In this document: in pieces, positions 8,189 through 15,454 of the stretch | Numbering within the stretch: the first letter of the stretch is position 1 | Layout of the letters: each line of letters starts with the position of its first letter | Assembly: GCF_001667735.1 (NCBI RefSeq) | Contig: NZ_LZJN01000184.1 | Location: forward strand, 23,603 to 87,602 | Direction: 5' to 3' | Origin: Mycobacterium sp. E183 | Lineage (GTDB): Bacteria > Actinomycetota > Actinomycetes > Mycobacteriales > Mycobacteriaceae | Length of the DNA: 64,000 nucleotides | Notes under the pieces: model-generated | Seen by the model: the letters and a program-made list of their open reading frames with translations, nothing else | Told to the model about the DNA's origin: nothing | Databases searched by the model: none | Translations under genes and position numbers: made by a program

Positions 8189-9765
8189 TCGTCGCTGCGC
8201 CAGCTGCTGGGCATCATCGGCACGGTCGGCCCGTCACCGAACCCGTCGCGGGTCAGCGTCGCCAACCCGGTCGGCTGCGCGAGACCGGATCTCGCTGCGG
8301 CACCGGCGAATCCGAGCGGTCCCCCGCCCTGGTCCGAGGCGCGCACGGCGTCCGGGTCCTCGTCGCCGGCCCCCGACTCCTGGTCGAGGTCCATGAATTC
8401 GTAGCGGTACGCGCGGTCGGTGGCCGTTCCGGGGCGGCGCCGGCGGGCCCGCGCCTTCTTCTTGGCCGCGGCGGCCGCGGCGGCCGCGGCGGGGGCGTCG
8501 ACGTCGTCGGGCGCCGGTTCCTCCGATTTGCGACGTGACCGGCCGCTGGCGCTGCCGCGGGCCGCCAGCCCGGACAGTCCCACGGCGTACAGGGCGTCGG
8601 ACATGCCCGCTCCGATGCCGTCCGTGGCCGTGGGACTGAAGCCGGCGCCCGGCCCGCCGCCGAACGGTCCGCCACCGGCCGGTGCGGCCACCGTCGATGC
8701 GGGGGCGCTGGACATGGTCGGGGCGTTGCTCACGCTCGCCGGAGCGGTGCCGATCGCCGGCGCCGGCGCGGTCGCCATCGGCGCCGGCGCGGCCGCGGGC
8801 GCCGGCAGCGGCGCGGCGGCCGACAGCGGGGCCGCGACGCTGACCGCGGTGACCGCGGCCGCTGCTCCCCCGGCCGCTGCGGCGCCCAGCACGGACACCA
8901 CCATCGGCGCCAAAACCACCGCCATCTGGATGGCGGCCTGCATGAAGGGCCAGAAGATCATCAGCGTGTGAAAGATCGCCCAGCCCAGGGCGCTGGAAAG
9001 CGCCGGCGAGAGTCCCAATTGACCGAAGAACGAGGCGAGGCCGTTGACGAACGGCACCGGCGGAAACGGCCAGCCACCGGGGTTGAGGTCTTTGGAGACC
9101 GGCCACGCGAAGTTCTTCGTGTACTGCTGCAGCCACGCGGTGAGCTGGTCCTGCCAGGACGGGTAGGTCCGCGCCGGTTGCGGAGTGTCGGCGGCCTGCG
9201 CGCTTGCGACGCTCGCCTCCGCGGCCGGGGCCACGATCATGGGCGCGGGCGTGGTGGTGGGGACCGCCGCGAGCGCGGATTCGGCGGCCACTTGGTAGGT
9301 GGTCATCGTCGTGGCGGCTTGCACCCACATGCGCGCGTAGTCGGCCTCGTTGACGGCGATGGGAATGGTGTTGATGCCGAAGAAATTCGTCGCCACCAGC
9401 GCCGCGTGCGTCGCGTGGTTGGCGGCGAGCTCGGGCATCGTCGGCATGGCAACCAGTGCCGCGGTGTAAGCCCCGGCCGCCGTCTCGTGCAGCGCCGCGG
9501 CCGTCGCGCTCTTGGCGGAGCCCTCCAGCAGCCACGCCAGGTACGGGGCGTGGGCCGCGACGTACTGCTCGGCGGTGGGCCCCTCCCACGCGCCGCCCTG
9601 CACGGCGCCCAGGAGCCCGGTGAGTTCCTCTGCGGCTTCGGCGTATTGGCTGCTCATCGACGACCATGTAGCGGCGGCGGCGAGCATCGGCCCGGCTCCG
9701 GGCCCGCTGCTGAGCAGCGTCGAGTGCACCTCGGGCGGGAAGGCGATCCAGATCGGGGCGGTCAC
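8185..9765 (-). CDS. PPE family protein, PPW subfamily
   Basis: A 526-residue PPE protein. The N-terminal PPE domain (about 1-180) has Pro-Pro-Glu at residues 10-12 (MTAPIWIAFPPEVHSTLL) and the WEGPTA turn. The C-terminus carries PxxPxxW (PMMPSSW) preceded by a GFAG motif, which define the PPW subfamily (relatives of PPE36/PPE37). The middle is Ala/Pro-rich, followed by an Ala8-Lys-Arg tract encoded by a GGCCGC-rich DNA repeat around 8465-8500. PPE proteins are exported by ESX systems, normally with a PE partner; none is adjacent here. Some PPW members are linked to heme-iron uptake, so that role is only an inference. In M. tuberculosis Rv2067c and blaC occupy this interval. Confidence 0.9.
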   Translation of the reverse strand: MTAPIWIAFPPEVHSTLLSSGPGAGPMLAAAATWSSMSSQYAEAAEELTGLLGAVQGGAWEGPTAEQYVAAHAPYLAWLLEGSAKSATAAALHETAAGAYTAALVAMPTMPELAANHATHAALVATNFFGINTIPIAVNEADYARMWVQAATTMTTYQVAAESALAAVPTTTPAPMIVAPAAEASVASAQAADTPQPARTYPSWQDQLTAWLQQYTKNFAWPVSKDLNPGGWPFPPVPFVNGLASFFGQLGLSPALSSALGWAIFHTLMIFWPFMQAAIQMAVVLAPMVVSVLGAAAAGGAAAAVTAVSVAAPLSAAAPLPAPAAAPAPMATAPAPAIGTAPASVSNAPTMSSAPASTVAAPAGGGPFGGGPGAGFSPTATDGIGAGMSDALYAVGLSGLAARGSASGRSRRKSEEPAPDDVDAPAAAAAAAAAKKKARARRRRPGTATDRAYRYEFMDLDQESGAGDEDPDAVRASDQGGGPLGFAGAAARSGLAQPTGLATLTRDGFGDGPTVPMMPSSWRSDD

Positions 9766-9914
9766 CGTCGGGGGTTTTCGGGCAGGAACACGAATACCTC
9801 TTCGAATGTCGGGGCTGTTGACGTCCAGTGGTCGGTTCGCCGGACGGATTAGTTCCCGCCGGCTGATTTCGGGGGCTCTTTGCGCCCGGCCCGGGCATGC
9901 GCAACGATGCAGGG

Positions 9915-11270
9915 ATGCGGTGTGACGCGGCGCGTGAGGCGCTTTCGGCCCGACTGGACGGCGAGCGTCCCCAGGCGCTCGCGCGGCAGGTCGATGCCCA
10001 TCTCGAATCGTGCCGGCGCTGCCGCTCCTGGCTCATCGGCGCCGCCGCGCAGACCCGCCGGCTGGCGTCAGTCGAGCCGGTCGACGGGCCCGACCTGGTG
10101 TCGCGAATCATGGCGAACATTGGCGAAGAGTCCTCCGGCCACCAGCGCAGGATGCGTTGGCTGCGTTCGCACTACCGGCGGTGGGGACTGATCGCGGTCG
10201 GGCTGTTCCAGGTGGCGATCGCCGCCGCGCAGATCAGCGGTGTCGATTTCGGCATGGTGTCCAGCCACATGCACGGCGCGATGTCCGGCGAGCATCTGAT
10301 GCACGAGTCCACCGCCTGGTTGCTGGCGTTGGGTCTGGCGATGGTGGCCGCCGGCGTCTGGCCGGTCACCGCGATTGGGGTGGCGGCGATTACGGGCGTC
10401 TATTCGGTCGCGCTGCTGGGTTACGTGATTGTCGACGCGTTCGCCGGCGAGGTCACTGCGACGCGCATCGCCAGCCACATGCCCCTGCTGCTGGGCCTCG
10501 CGTTCGCGTTGCTGGTGGCGCGGGAACGGGTGCGATCGGACCGGATGGGCGCGTCCGATGCTGCGGACGGCGCGGCCTGGCCAGCCGAGTCCCCCGCAGT
10601 CAGGCGCCGCGCTCACCTGTGGCCCATCAACCGGTCCGCCGCCGACCCCGCCGCAGCCGCTACGACAGGCCGTCGTAGACTCACTGAGCCCGCGAAACAA
10701 AGGTGGTTCGCCATGATCGCGTCCAGCGATGACGAGGCCGTTACCGAGCTCGCGTTGGCCGCCGCGCGTGGGAACGACCGGGCGCTCGAGGCGTTCATCA
10801 AGGCCACCCAGCAGGACGTGTGGCGGTTCGTCACCTATCTGTCGGACGCGGGCAGCGCCGACGACCTGACTCAAGAGACGTTCCTGCGCGCGATCGGGGC
10901 GATCGAACGGTTCTCCGGGCGTTCGAGCGCCCGGACCTGGCTGCTTTCCATCGCACGACGCGTGGTGGCCGACCACATCCGCCACGTCCAGTCGCGGCCG
11001 CGCTCCGCCCCGGGCGCCGATCCGGAACACGTGATGCGCGGCGATCGCCACGCCCGCGGATTCGAAGACCTGGTCGAGGTCACCACGATGATCGCGGGAC
11101 TCACCGCCGAGCAACGAGAAGCCTTGTTGCTCACCCAGTTGTTGGGTTTGCCCTACGCCGACGCGGCGGCGGTGTGCGGCTGCCCGGTGGGCACCATCAG
11201 GTCCCGCGTCGCGCGCGCCCGTGACGCGCTGCTGGCCGCAGACGTCGAGCGCGACGACCTGACGGGCTAA
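9915..11270 (+). CDS. Zinc-finger membrane anti-sigma-like domain in frame with SigC (451-residue continuous ORF)
   Basis: One uninterrupted frame joins two proteins. Residues 1-40 form an anti-sigma zinc finger (zf-HC2/ZAS): Cys3, then His29-x3-Cys33-x2-Cys36 (HLESCRRC). Residues 91-107, 134-152, 153-175 and 189-203 are hydrophobic helices. The loop at 116-131 (SSHMHGAMSGEHLMHE) is packed with His and Met, a likely metal site. Residues 205-266 are low-complexity linker. SigC (185 residues) starts at residue 267. Start ATG 9915 was chosen over 9897 because the protein then begins at the zinc finger. Either a real membrane-tethered sigma factor is made, or sigC is translated from its own start inside the ORF (see the separate entry). 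M. tuberculosis sigC has no adjacent anti-sigma gene that I know of. Confidence 0.65.
   Translation: MRCDAAREALSARLDGERPQALARQVDAHLESCRRCRSWLIGAAAQTRRLASVEPVDGPDLVSRIMANIGEESSGHQRRMRWLRSHYRRWGLIAVGLFQVAIAAAQISGVDFGMVSSHMHGAMSGEHLMHESTAWLLALGLAMVAAGVWPVTAIGVAAITGVYSVALLGYVIVDAFAGEVTATRIASHMPLLLGLAFALLVARERVRSDRMGASDAADGAAWPAESPAVRRRAHLWPINRSAADPAAAATTGRRRLTEPAKQRWFAMIASSDDEAVTELALAAARGNDRALEAFIKATQQDVWRFVTYLSDAGSADDLTQETFLRAIGAIERFSGRSSARTWLLSIARRVVADHIRHVQSRPRSAPGADPEHVMRGDRHARGFEDLVEVTTMIAGLTAEQREALLLTQLLGLPYADAAAVCGCPVGTIRSRVARARDALLAADVERDDLTG
10676..10681 (+). promoter_or_regulatory. Candidate internal -10 element for sigC
   Basis: TAGACT lies inside the linker of the fused ORF, 31 nt before the sigC ATG. 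A strong ribosome-binding sequence (AAAGGTGG) follows, 7-8 nt before that ATG. Together they would allow a short-leader sigC transcript independent of the anti-sigma part. No -35 is obvious. Confidence 0.4.
10713..11270 (+). CDS. sigC: ECF RNA polymerase sigma factor SigC (internal start)
   Basis: A 185-residue ECF sigma factor, the same length as M. tuberculosis SigC (Rv2069) and nearly identical in sequence. Region 2: LEAFIKATQQDVWRFVTYLS with ADDLTQETFLRAIGAIERF. Region 4: LTAEQREALLLTQLLGLPYADAAAVCGCPVGTIRSRVARARDALL. The ATG at 10713 has AAAGGTGG upstream at good spacing, so initiation here is likely even though the frame is open upstream to 9897. SigC directs RNA polymerase to a small regulon, reported in M. 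tuberculosis to include copper-acquisition genes. The stop shares ctaa with the convergent cobK stop. Confidence 0.93.
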   Translation: MIASSDDEAVTELALAAARGNDRALEAFIKATQQDVWRFVTYLSDAGSADDLTQETFLRAIGAIERFSGRSSARTWLLSIARRVVADHIRHVQSRPRSAPGADPEHVMRGDRHARGFEDLVEVTTMIAGLTAEQREALLLTQLLGLPYADAAAVCGCPVGTIRSRVARARDALLAADVERDDLTG

Positions 11271-11992
11271 TTCAGCCGCGTCACCCATTCGACGGCCTCG
11301 TCGACGCTGGCCACCGCCGTCACCCCGGGCGGCAGCGGCGGCCGCGCGACCATCACCACCGGAATGCCCAGCGCCACGGCCGCATCCAGCTTCGCCCGCG
11401 TCATCGCCCCACCGCTGTTCTTGGTGACCAGGGCGTCGATGTGGTGTTCCCGCATCAGCGCGACCTCGCCGTCGTATCGATACGGCCCGCGGGACAGGAC
11501 CAGCTGGTGGCGGCGCGGCAGCGAGGAGGGGTCGGGTTCGGTGACCGCGCGGATCAGAAACCACGCGTCGCTGCCGGCGAAGGCCCTGGTCCCCGAACGC
11601 CCGGTGGTGAGAAATACCCGCAAAAATCGCTCTTGCGCAACGGTTTCCGCCGCCCGCAAGTCGGATTCCACCACGATCGCGGAGCCGGGCTCCCACGCCG
11701 GACGGGCCAGCACCAGGTGCGGCATCGACAGTTCACCGCACGCTTGCGCCGCGTGCGCCGTCATGGCCGCCGCGAAGGGGTGGGTCGCATCGACCACCGC
11801 GTCGATACGCTCGTCGAGCAGCCAGCGCCGAAGCCCCTCGACGCCCCCGAAGCCGCCGATGCGGACGGGACCGACCGGCAACGCGGGGTCGGGTACCCGC
11901 CCTGCCAGGGAGCTGACGATGTCGATGTCCGGGTGGAGCGCCTTCGCCAGCGCGCGACCTTCGGCCGTGCCGCCGAGCAGCAGCACTCGCAT
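11267..11992 (-). CDS. cobK: Precorrin-6A reductase CobK
   Basis: A 241-residue NADPH-dependent reductase that converts precorrin-6A to precorrin-6B. The N-terminus MRVLLLGGTAEGRALAKAL is the family dinucleotide-binding signature. DATHPFAAAMTAHAAQAC and VTKNSGGAMTRAKLDAA are the other hallmarks. The ATG overlaps the cobM stop (ATGA), so it is the last gene of the SDR-cobL-cobM-cobK operon. Homologue: Rv2070c. Confidence 0.95.
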   Translation of the reverse strand: MRVLLLGGTAEGRALAKALHPDIDIVSSLAGRVPDPALPVGPVRIGGFGGVEGLRRWLLDERIDAVVDATHPFAAAMTAHAAQACGELSMPHLVLARPAWEPGSAIVVESDLRAAETVAQERFLRVFLTTGRSGTRAFAGSDAWFLIRAVTEPDPSSLPRRHQLVLSRGPYRYDGEVALMREHHIDALVTKNSGGAMTRAKLDAAVALGIPVVMVARPPLPPGVTAVASVDEAVEWVTRLN

Positions 11993-12747
11993 CAGTGCCG
12001 GCTCCCCCGCGTCCGCCCGGTCGAATACAGGTAGCTGTCGGTGAACCCCTCGGCGGCCAGCACGTCGCCGACGACGATCACCGCGGTCTTGGTGATGCCG
12101 GCCCGGTGCATCTGGTCGGCGAGGTCGGCGAGCGTGCCGCGCAGCACCACCTCTTGCGGCCAGCTCGCGAAAGCCACGACCGCGGCCGGTGTTTCGGGTC
12201 GATAGCCGCCGTCGAGAAGTTGCGGGACGATGGCGTCGATCTGGGCCGCCGCGAGGTGCAGGACCAGGGTCGCGCCCGAACGGGCGAGGCTGGCCAGGTC
12301 CTCACCGGCCGGCATTGCGGTCGACAGGGTGGCGACCCGGCTCAGCGTCACCGTCTGGGCGACGCCGGGGACGGTGAGCTCCCGCTTCAGCGCGGCCGCA
12401 GCCGCGGCGAAAGCCGGTACGCCGGGCACGATTTGGTAGTCGATGCCCCGCGCGTCGAGCCGTCGGCATTGTTCGGCCAGCGCGCTGTAGAGGGACGGGT
12501 CACCCGAATGCAGCCGGGCCACGTCGTGACCGGCCGCGTCGGCGTCGGCGAGTTCGGTGATGATCTGCTCCAGCGTCAGCGGTCCGGTGTCGACGATCTT
12601 CGCGTCGGGCGGGCAGAGCGCCAGCAGATCGTCGGGCATGATCGACCCCGCGTACAGGCATACCGGGCAGGACTCGAGCAGTCGCTGGCCGCGGACGGTG
12701 ATCAGGTCGGCGGCGCCCGGACCCGCTCCGATGAAATAGACCGTCAT
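11992..12747 (-). CDS. cobM: Precorrin-4 C11-methyltransferase CobM
   Basis: A 251-residue tetrapyrrole methyltransferase, identical in length to Rv2071c. It starts MTVYFIGAGPGAADLITVRG, with MPDDLLALCPPDAKIVDT and RLHSGDPSLYSALAEQCRRL typical of CobM/CbiF. The open frame extends to 13143, but that part is cobL shadow. The ATG at 12745-12747 overlaps the cobL TGA (ATGA). Confidence 0.95.
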   Translation of the reverse strand: MTVYFIGAGPGAADLITVRGQRLLESCPVCLYAGSIMPDDLLALCPPDAKIVDTGPLTLEQIITELADADAAGHDVARLHSGDPSLYSALAEQCRRLDARGIDYQIVPGVPAFAAAAAALKRELTVPGVAQTVTLSRVATLSTAMPAGEDLASLARSGATLVLHLAAAQIDAIVPQLLDGGYRPETPAAVVAFASWPQEVVLRGTLADLADQMHRAGITKTAVIVVGDVLAAEGFTDSYLYSTGRTRGSRH

Positions 12748-13916
12748 TTCGTCATCGTCCACTGGGTGACCGGCATCTGCGGCCGCCATCCGGTGAAGCC
12801 GCCGAGCGGCTCGCCGTGATAGTGCTGGAAGCGTCGCAGTTGGCCTCCTAAGCGCGAATAAGCCTGCACTACAACGGCTTCGGATTCCGCGGTGACGGCG
12901 TTGACGACGAGGCGCCCGCTGGCCGCCAGCGCGCCGAGGCAGGCATCGAGCAGGCCGGGCTGGGTGAGGCCGCCGCCGATAAAGATCGCCGACGGCGGCT
13001 CGGTGCCGCCGAACGCGCCCGGGGCCTCGCCGCGCACGTCGATGGGGGCGCCGAATGCTGCGGCGTTGGCTGCGATGTTGTCGCGACGTCGTTCGTCCCG
13101 CTCGAAAGCCACCGCGCTGCAACCTTTTCCGATAAGGCACCATTCGACGCTGATGCTGCCGGAGCCCGCGCCGACGTCCCAGAGGCGTTCACCCGGGCGC
13201 GGGGCCAGTGCCGCGAGTGTCACCGCGCGGATTCCGTGTTTGGTGATCTGCCCGTCGTGGGCGAACGCTTCGTCGGGCGGCGACGACGTCCGTTCGTCGG
13301 GCAGGTATCGGATGGCGATGACGTTGAGGTCGTCGACGTCATCGGGTGGCTCAGCGGCCCAGTGGCTTGCGGTGCCGTCACGACGCTGTTCGGTTGGGCC
13401 GCCGAGGTTTTCCAGAACGGTGAACTCGGAGTCGCCGCGGCCGTGCGCGTCGAGGAGAGCGGCGAGTTCTCTCGGTGTGGTGGCGTTTTTCGAAAGCACG
13501 ACGGCTTGGCCGCCGCGGCGGACCGCGGTGTGCGGTTGCGCGGTGACCAGGCTGATCACCTCCGTGTCGTGGCGGTTCCAGCCCATTCGGGCGCACGCCA
13601 GCGTCACCGAGGACACGTGCGGCAGCACCCGGACTCGCCCGGGGCCGTGGAGCCGGATCAACGTTCCGCCGATGCCGTGCAGGAGCGGGTCGCCGCTGGC
13701 CACCACATGCACGTCCGCGGTGTGGTCGTCGAGCAGCGTCTGCAGCGCGGGCAACATCGGCGAGGGCCACTGCCGGCGGGGTGCGGTTAGCGTTTCGTCG
13801 AGCAGGTCGAGTTGCCTTTTCGATCCGTAGATTATTGTCGCCCTTCGCAATTCATCGCGAGACGTCTGAGCGAGCCCGGCCATGCCGTCGGCGCCGATGC
13901 CCACCACGATGATCAT
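12744..13916 (-). CDS. cobL: Precorrin-6Y C5,15-methyltransferase (decarboxylating) CobL
   Basis: A 390-residue two-domain enzyme, the length of Rv2072c. The N-terminal CbiE-like methyltransferase (about 1-200) begins MIIVVGIGADGMAGL and has VVASGDPLLHGIG. The C-terminal CbiT-like domain (about 215-390) has the SAM motif WDVGAGSGSISVEW and FIGGGLTQPGLLDACL. It methylates C5 and C15 and decarboxylates the C12 acetate. The ATG at 13914-13916 overlaps the stop of the SDR gene in ATGA. Confidence 0.95.
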   Translation of the reverse strand: MIIVVGIGADGMAGLAQTSRDELRRATIIYGSKRQLDLLDETLTAPRRQWPSPMLPALQTLLDDHTADVHVVASGDPLLHGIGGTLIRLHGPGRVRVLPHVSSVTLACARMGWNRHDTEVISLVTAQPHTAVRRGGQAVVLSKNATTPRELAALLDAHGRGDSEFTVLENLGGPTEQRRDGTASHWAAEPPDDVDDLNVIAIRYLPDERTSSPPDEAFAHDGQITKHGIRAVTLAALAPRPGERLWDVGAGSGSISVEWCLIGKGCSAVAFERDERRRDNIAANAAAFGAPIDVRGEAPGAFGGTEPPSAIFIGGGLTQPGLLDACLGALAASGRLVVNAVTAESEAVVVQAYSRLGGQLRRFQHYHGEPLGGFTGWRPQMPVTQWTMTK

Positions 13917-14662
13917 CGCGGCATCCTGCGCCAGACGAACTGCGGCAGCAGCCGCATCACGGCGGCAGCCGGCCCCAGCGCCCAGGGGATCCACACGGTG
14001 CGTCGGCCCTTGGCCAGCGCGCGCGCGGTCGCTTTGGCCACCTGGGTGGGTGTGCTGGACAGCGGCGCGGGATCCATGCCCTGCGTCATGCGCCCGATCA
14101 CGAAACCCGGGCGGGCGATCAGCAGTTTGACGCCGGTGCCGTGCAGGGCGTCGGCCAAGCCGCTGGCGAAGCCGTCCAGGCCGGCCTTGGCCGAGCCGTA
14201 GACGTAGTTGGCGCGACGCACGCGAGCGCCCGCGATCGAGGAAAACACGACCAGTCGGCCTGTGCCGGCCTCGCGCATCGCGGCCGCCAGGTGGGTGAGC
14301 ATGCTGACCTGGGCGACGTAGTCGGTGTGCACGACGGCGACCGCGTGGGCGGCGTCCGTCTCGGCGAGGGCTTGGTCGCCGAGGATTCCGAAGGCCAGTA
14401 TCGCGGTGGCGATGGATCCGTGGTCGGCGATGACCGCGGCGACCAGGGCGCCGTGGGAATCCAGGTCGTCGGCGTCGAATTCTCTGGTGTGCACCGTCTT
14501 GGCACCGGCGGCTTTGAGCGTGGCGACCTGGTCGTCGAGTTGGTCGGCCTTGCGCGCCGCCAGCACCACCGTCGCCCCGGGCGCCAGGAGGCGGGCCAGC
14601 TCGATGCCGATCTCGCTGCGCCCGCCCAGGACTAGTACTGGTCCCGCGCCCGTGTCGCCCAC
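13913..14662 (-). CDS. Short-chain dehydrogenase/reductase (Rv2073c homologue)
   Basis: A 249-residue classical SDR, the length of Rv2073c. The nucleotide-binding segment is VLVLGGRSEIGIELARLL. The catalytic Ser is at about 141-142 and Tyr155-x3-Lys159 in YVYGSAKAG. The sequence resembles the DprE2 type of SDR acting in cell-wall arabinan synthesis, but I cannot assign that reaction. It heads the cobL-cobM-cobK operon by four-base overlaps. The GTG start is preceded at 7 nt by CATAAT on the minus strand, so the transcript is probably leaderless. Confidence 0.87.
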   Translation of the reverse strand: MGDTGAGPVLVLGGRSEIGIELARLLAPGATVVLAARKADQLDDQVATLKAAGAKTVHTREFDADDLDSHGALVAAVIADHGSIATAILAFGILGDQALAETDAAHAVAVVHTDYVAQVSMLTHLAAAMREAGTGRLVVFSSIAGARVRRANYVYGSAKAGLDGFASGLADALHGTGVKLLIARPGFVIGRMTQGMDPAPLSSTPTQVAKATARALAKGRRTVWIPWALGPAAAVMRLLPQFVWRRMPR

Positions 14663-14669
14663 GGCTGCG

Positions 14670-14689
14670 ATTATGTCCTGCGCTAGCGT
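14670..14689. promoter_or_regulatory. Back-to-back leaderless promoters for the SDR-cob operon and the Rv2074 homologue
   Basis: On the minus strand CATAAT (14675-14670) sits 7 nt before the SDR GTG. On the plus strand TAGCGT (14684-14689) sits 5 nt before GTG 14695 and 8 nt before ATG 14698. The 35-bp divergent gap therefore holds two overlapping promoters whose use may be mutually exclusive. Confidence 0.4.
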
Positions 14690-14697
14690 GGGCGGTG

Positions 14698-15111
14698 ATG
14701 GCGAATACCACTACCCGGCTCACCGACGATGCGCTGGCGTTCCTGTCCGAACGGCATCTGGCCATGCTGACCACGCTGCGAGCCGACAATTCGCCGCATG
14801 TCGTGGCGGTGGGGTTCACCTTCGACCCGAAGACGCACATCGCCCGGGTGATCACCACCGGCGGCTCGCAGAAGGCGGTGAACGCCGACCGCGGCGGGGT
14901 GGCGGTGCTCAGTCAGGTCGACGGCGCGCGGTGGTTGTCGCTGGAGGGCCGGTCCAAGGTCAACAGCGATGCCGACGCCGTCCGCGATGCCGAACTCCGC
15001 TACGCCCAGCGCTACCGCACCCCACGGCCCAACCCGCGGCGGGTGGTCATCGAGGTGTACGTGGAGCGGGTGCTCGGGTCGTCGGGCTTGCTGGATCGGG
15101 GCGAGACGTAG
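14698..15111 (+). CDS. F420-dependent biliverdin reductase-like protein (Rv2074 homologue)
   Basis: A 137-residue flavin/deazaflavin-binding split-barrel protein, almost identical over its whole length to M. tuberculosis Rv2074, which has been characterised as an F420H2-dependent biliverdin reductase. Conserved stretches include LAFLSERHLAMLTTLRADNS, TFDPKTHIARVITTGGSQKA and ELRYAQRYRTPRPNPRRVV. ATG 14698 is taken as start; GTG 14695, one codon earlier, is equally possible. It faces the toxin-immunity pair, and its downstream 80 bp mark the junction to low-GC DNA. Confidence 0.9.
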   Translation: MANTTTRLTDDALAFLSERHLAMLTTLRADNSPHVVAVGFTFDPKTHIARVITTGGSQKAVNADRGGVAVLSQVDGARWLSLEGRSKVNSDADAVRDAELRYAQRYRTPRPNPRRVVIEVYVERVLGSSGLLDRGET

Positions 15112-15190
15112 GGCTGATTGCCCGGGTTTGCCTGAGACCGGCGGCACCCTTCCGGCGGCCCTTAACGAGGTCTTTGTTCGTGCATTTCTT

Positions 15191-15454
15191 TTAGACCGGG
15201 GTTCCTCGGTTTCTGCCGGGCTTCTGGATGAGAAGGTCATCGTGCGCTCGCCTACGGCATGCTTCGATGAACTCTATTGCAGCATTCCTATCGTGCAGCA
15301 AGTGATCGTATTCATCAGGGGTGAGTTCGTAGTATTCTTCATAATCTACGACGCCATTGCTTACCGGTAGTGAAGCATAATACCTGCCCGACTCCGACTC
15401 TACGCCGAGCGAGTACCTATCTTCTCGAGAGAAATAGGTGTCGTCAAACGTCAT
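15191..15454 (-). CDS. Candidate immunity protein for the adjacent CpnT-like toxin
   Basis: An 87-residue, acidic, tyrosine-rich protein: DDTYFSREDRYSLGVESESG, YYASLPVSNGVVDYEEYYEL, ending DDLLIQKPGRNRGTPV. Its ATG overlaps the stop of the toxin gene (ATGA), with a purine-rich AAAGAGA before it, so the two are translationally coupled. Small size, acidity, position right after a toxin C-terminus and low GC shared with that C-terminus are all usual for polymorphic-toxin immunity genes. I recall similar small proteins beside other polymorphic toxins but cannot name a family. It is not like the CpnT immunity factor IFT (about 176 residues). Inference, not proof. Confidence 0.75.
   Translation of the reverse strand: MTFDDTYFSREDRYSLGVESESGRYYASLPVSNGVVDYEEYYELTPDEYDHLLHDRNAAIEFIEACRRRAHDDLLIQKPGRNRGTPV

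Noticed and set aside
9897..9914. Earlier ATG for the anti-sigma/SigC frame
   Set aside because: It would add six residues before the zinc finger without a better ribosome-binding site. ATG 9915 fits the family N-terminus.
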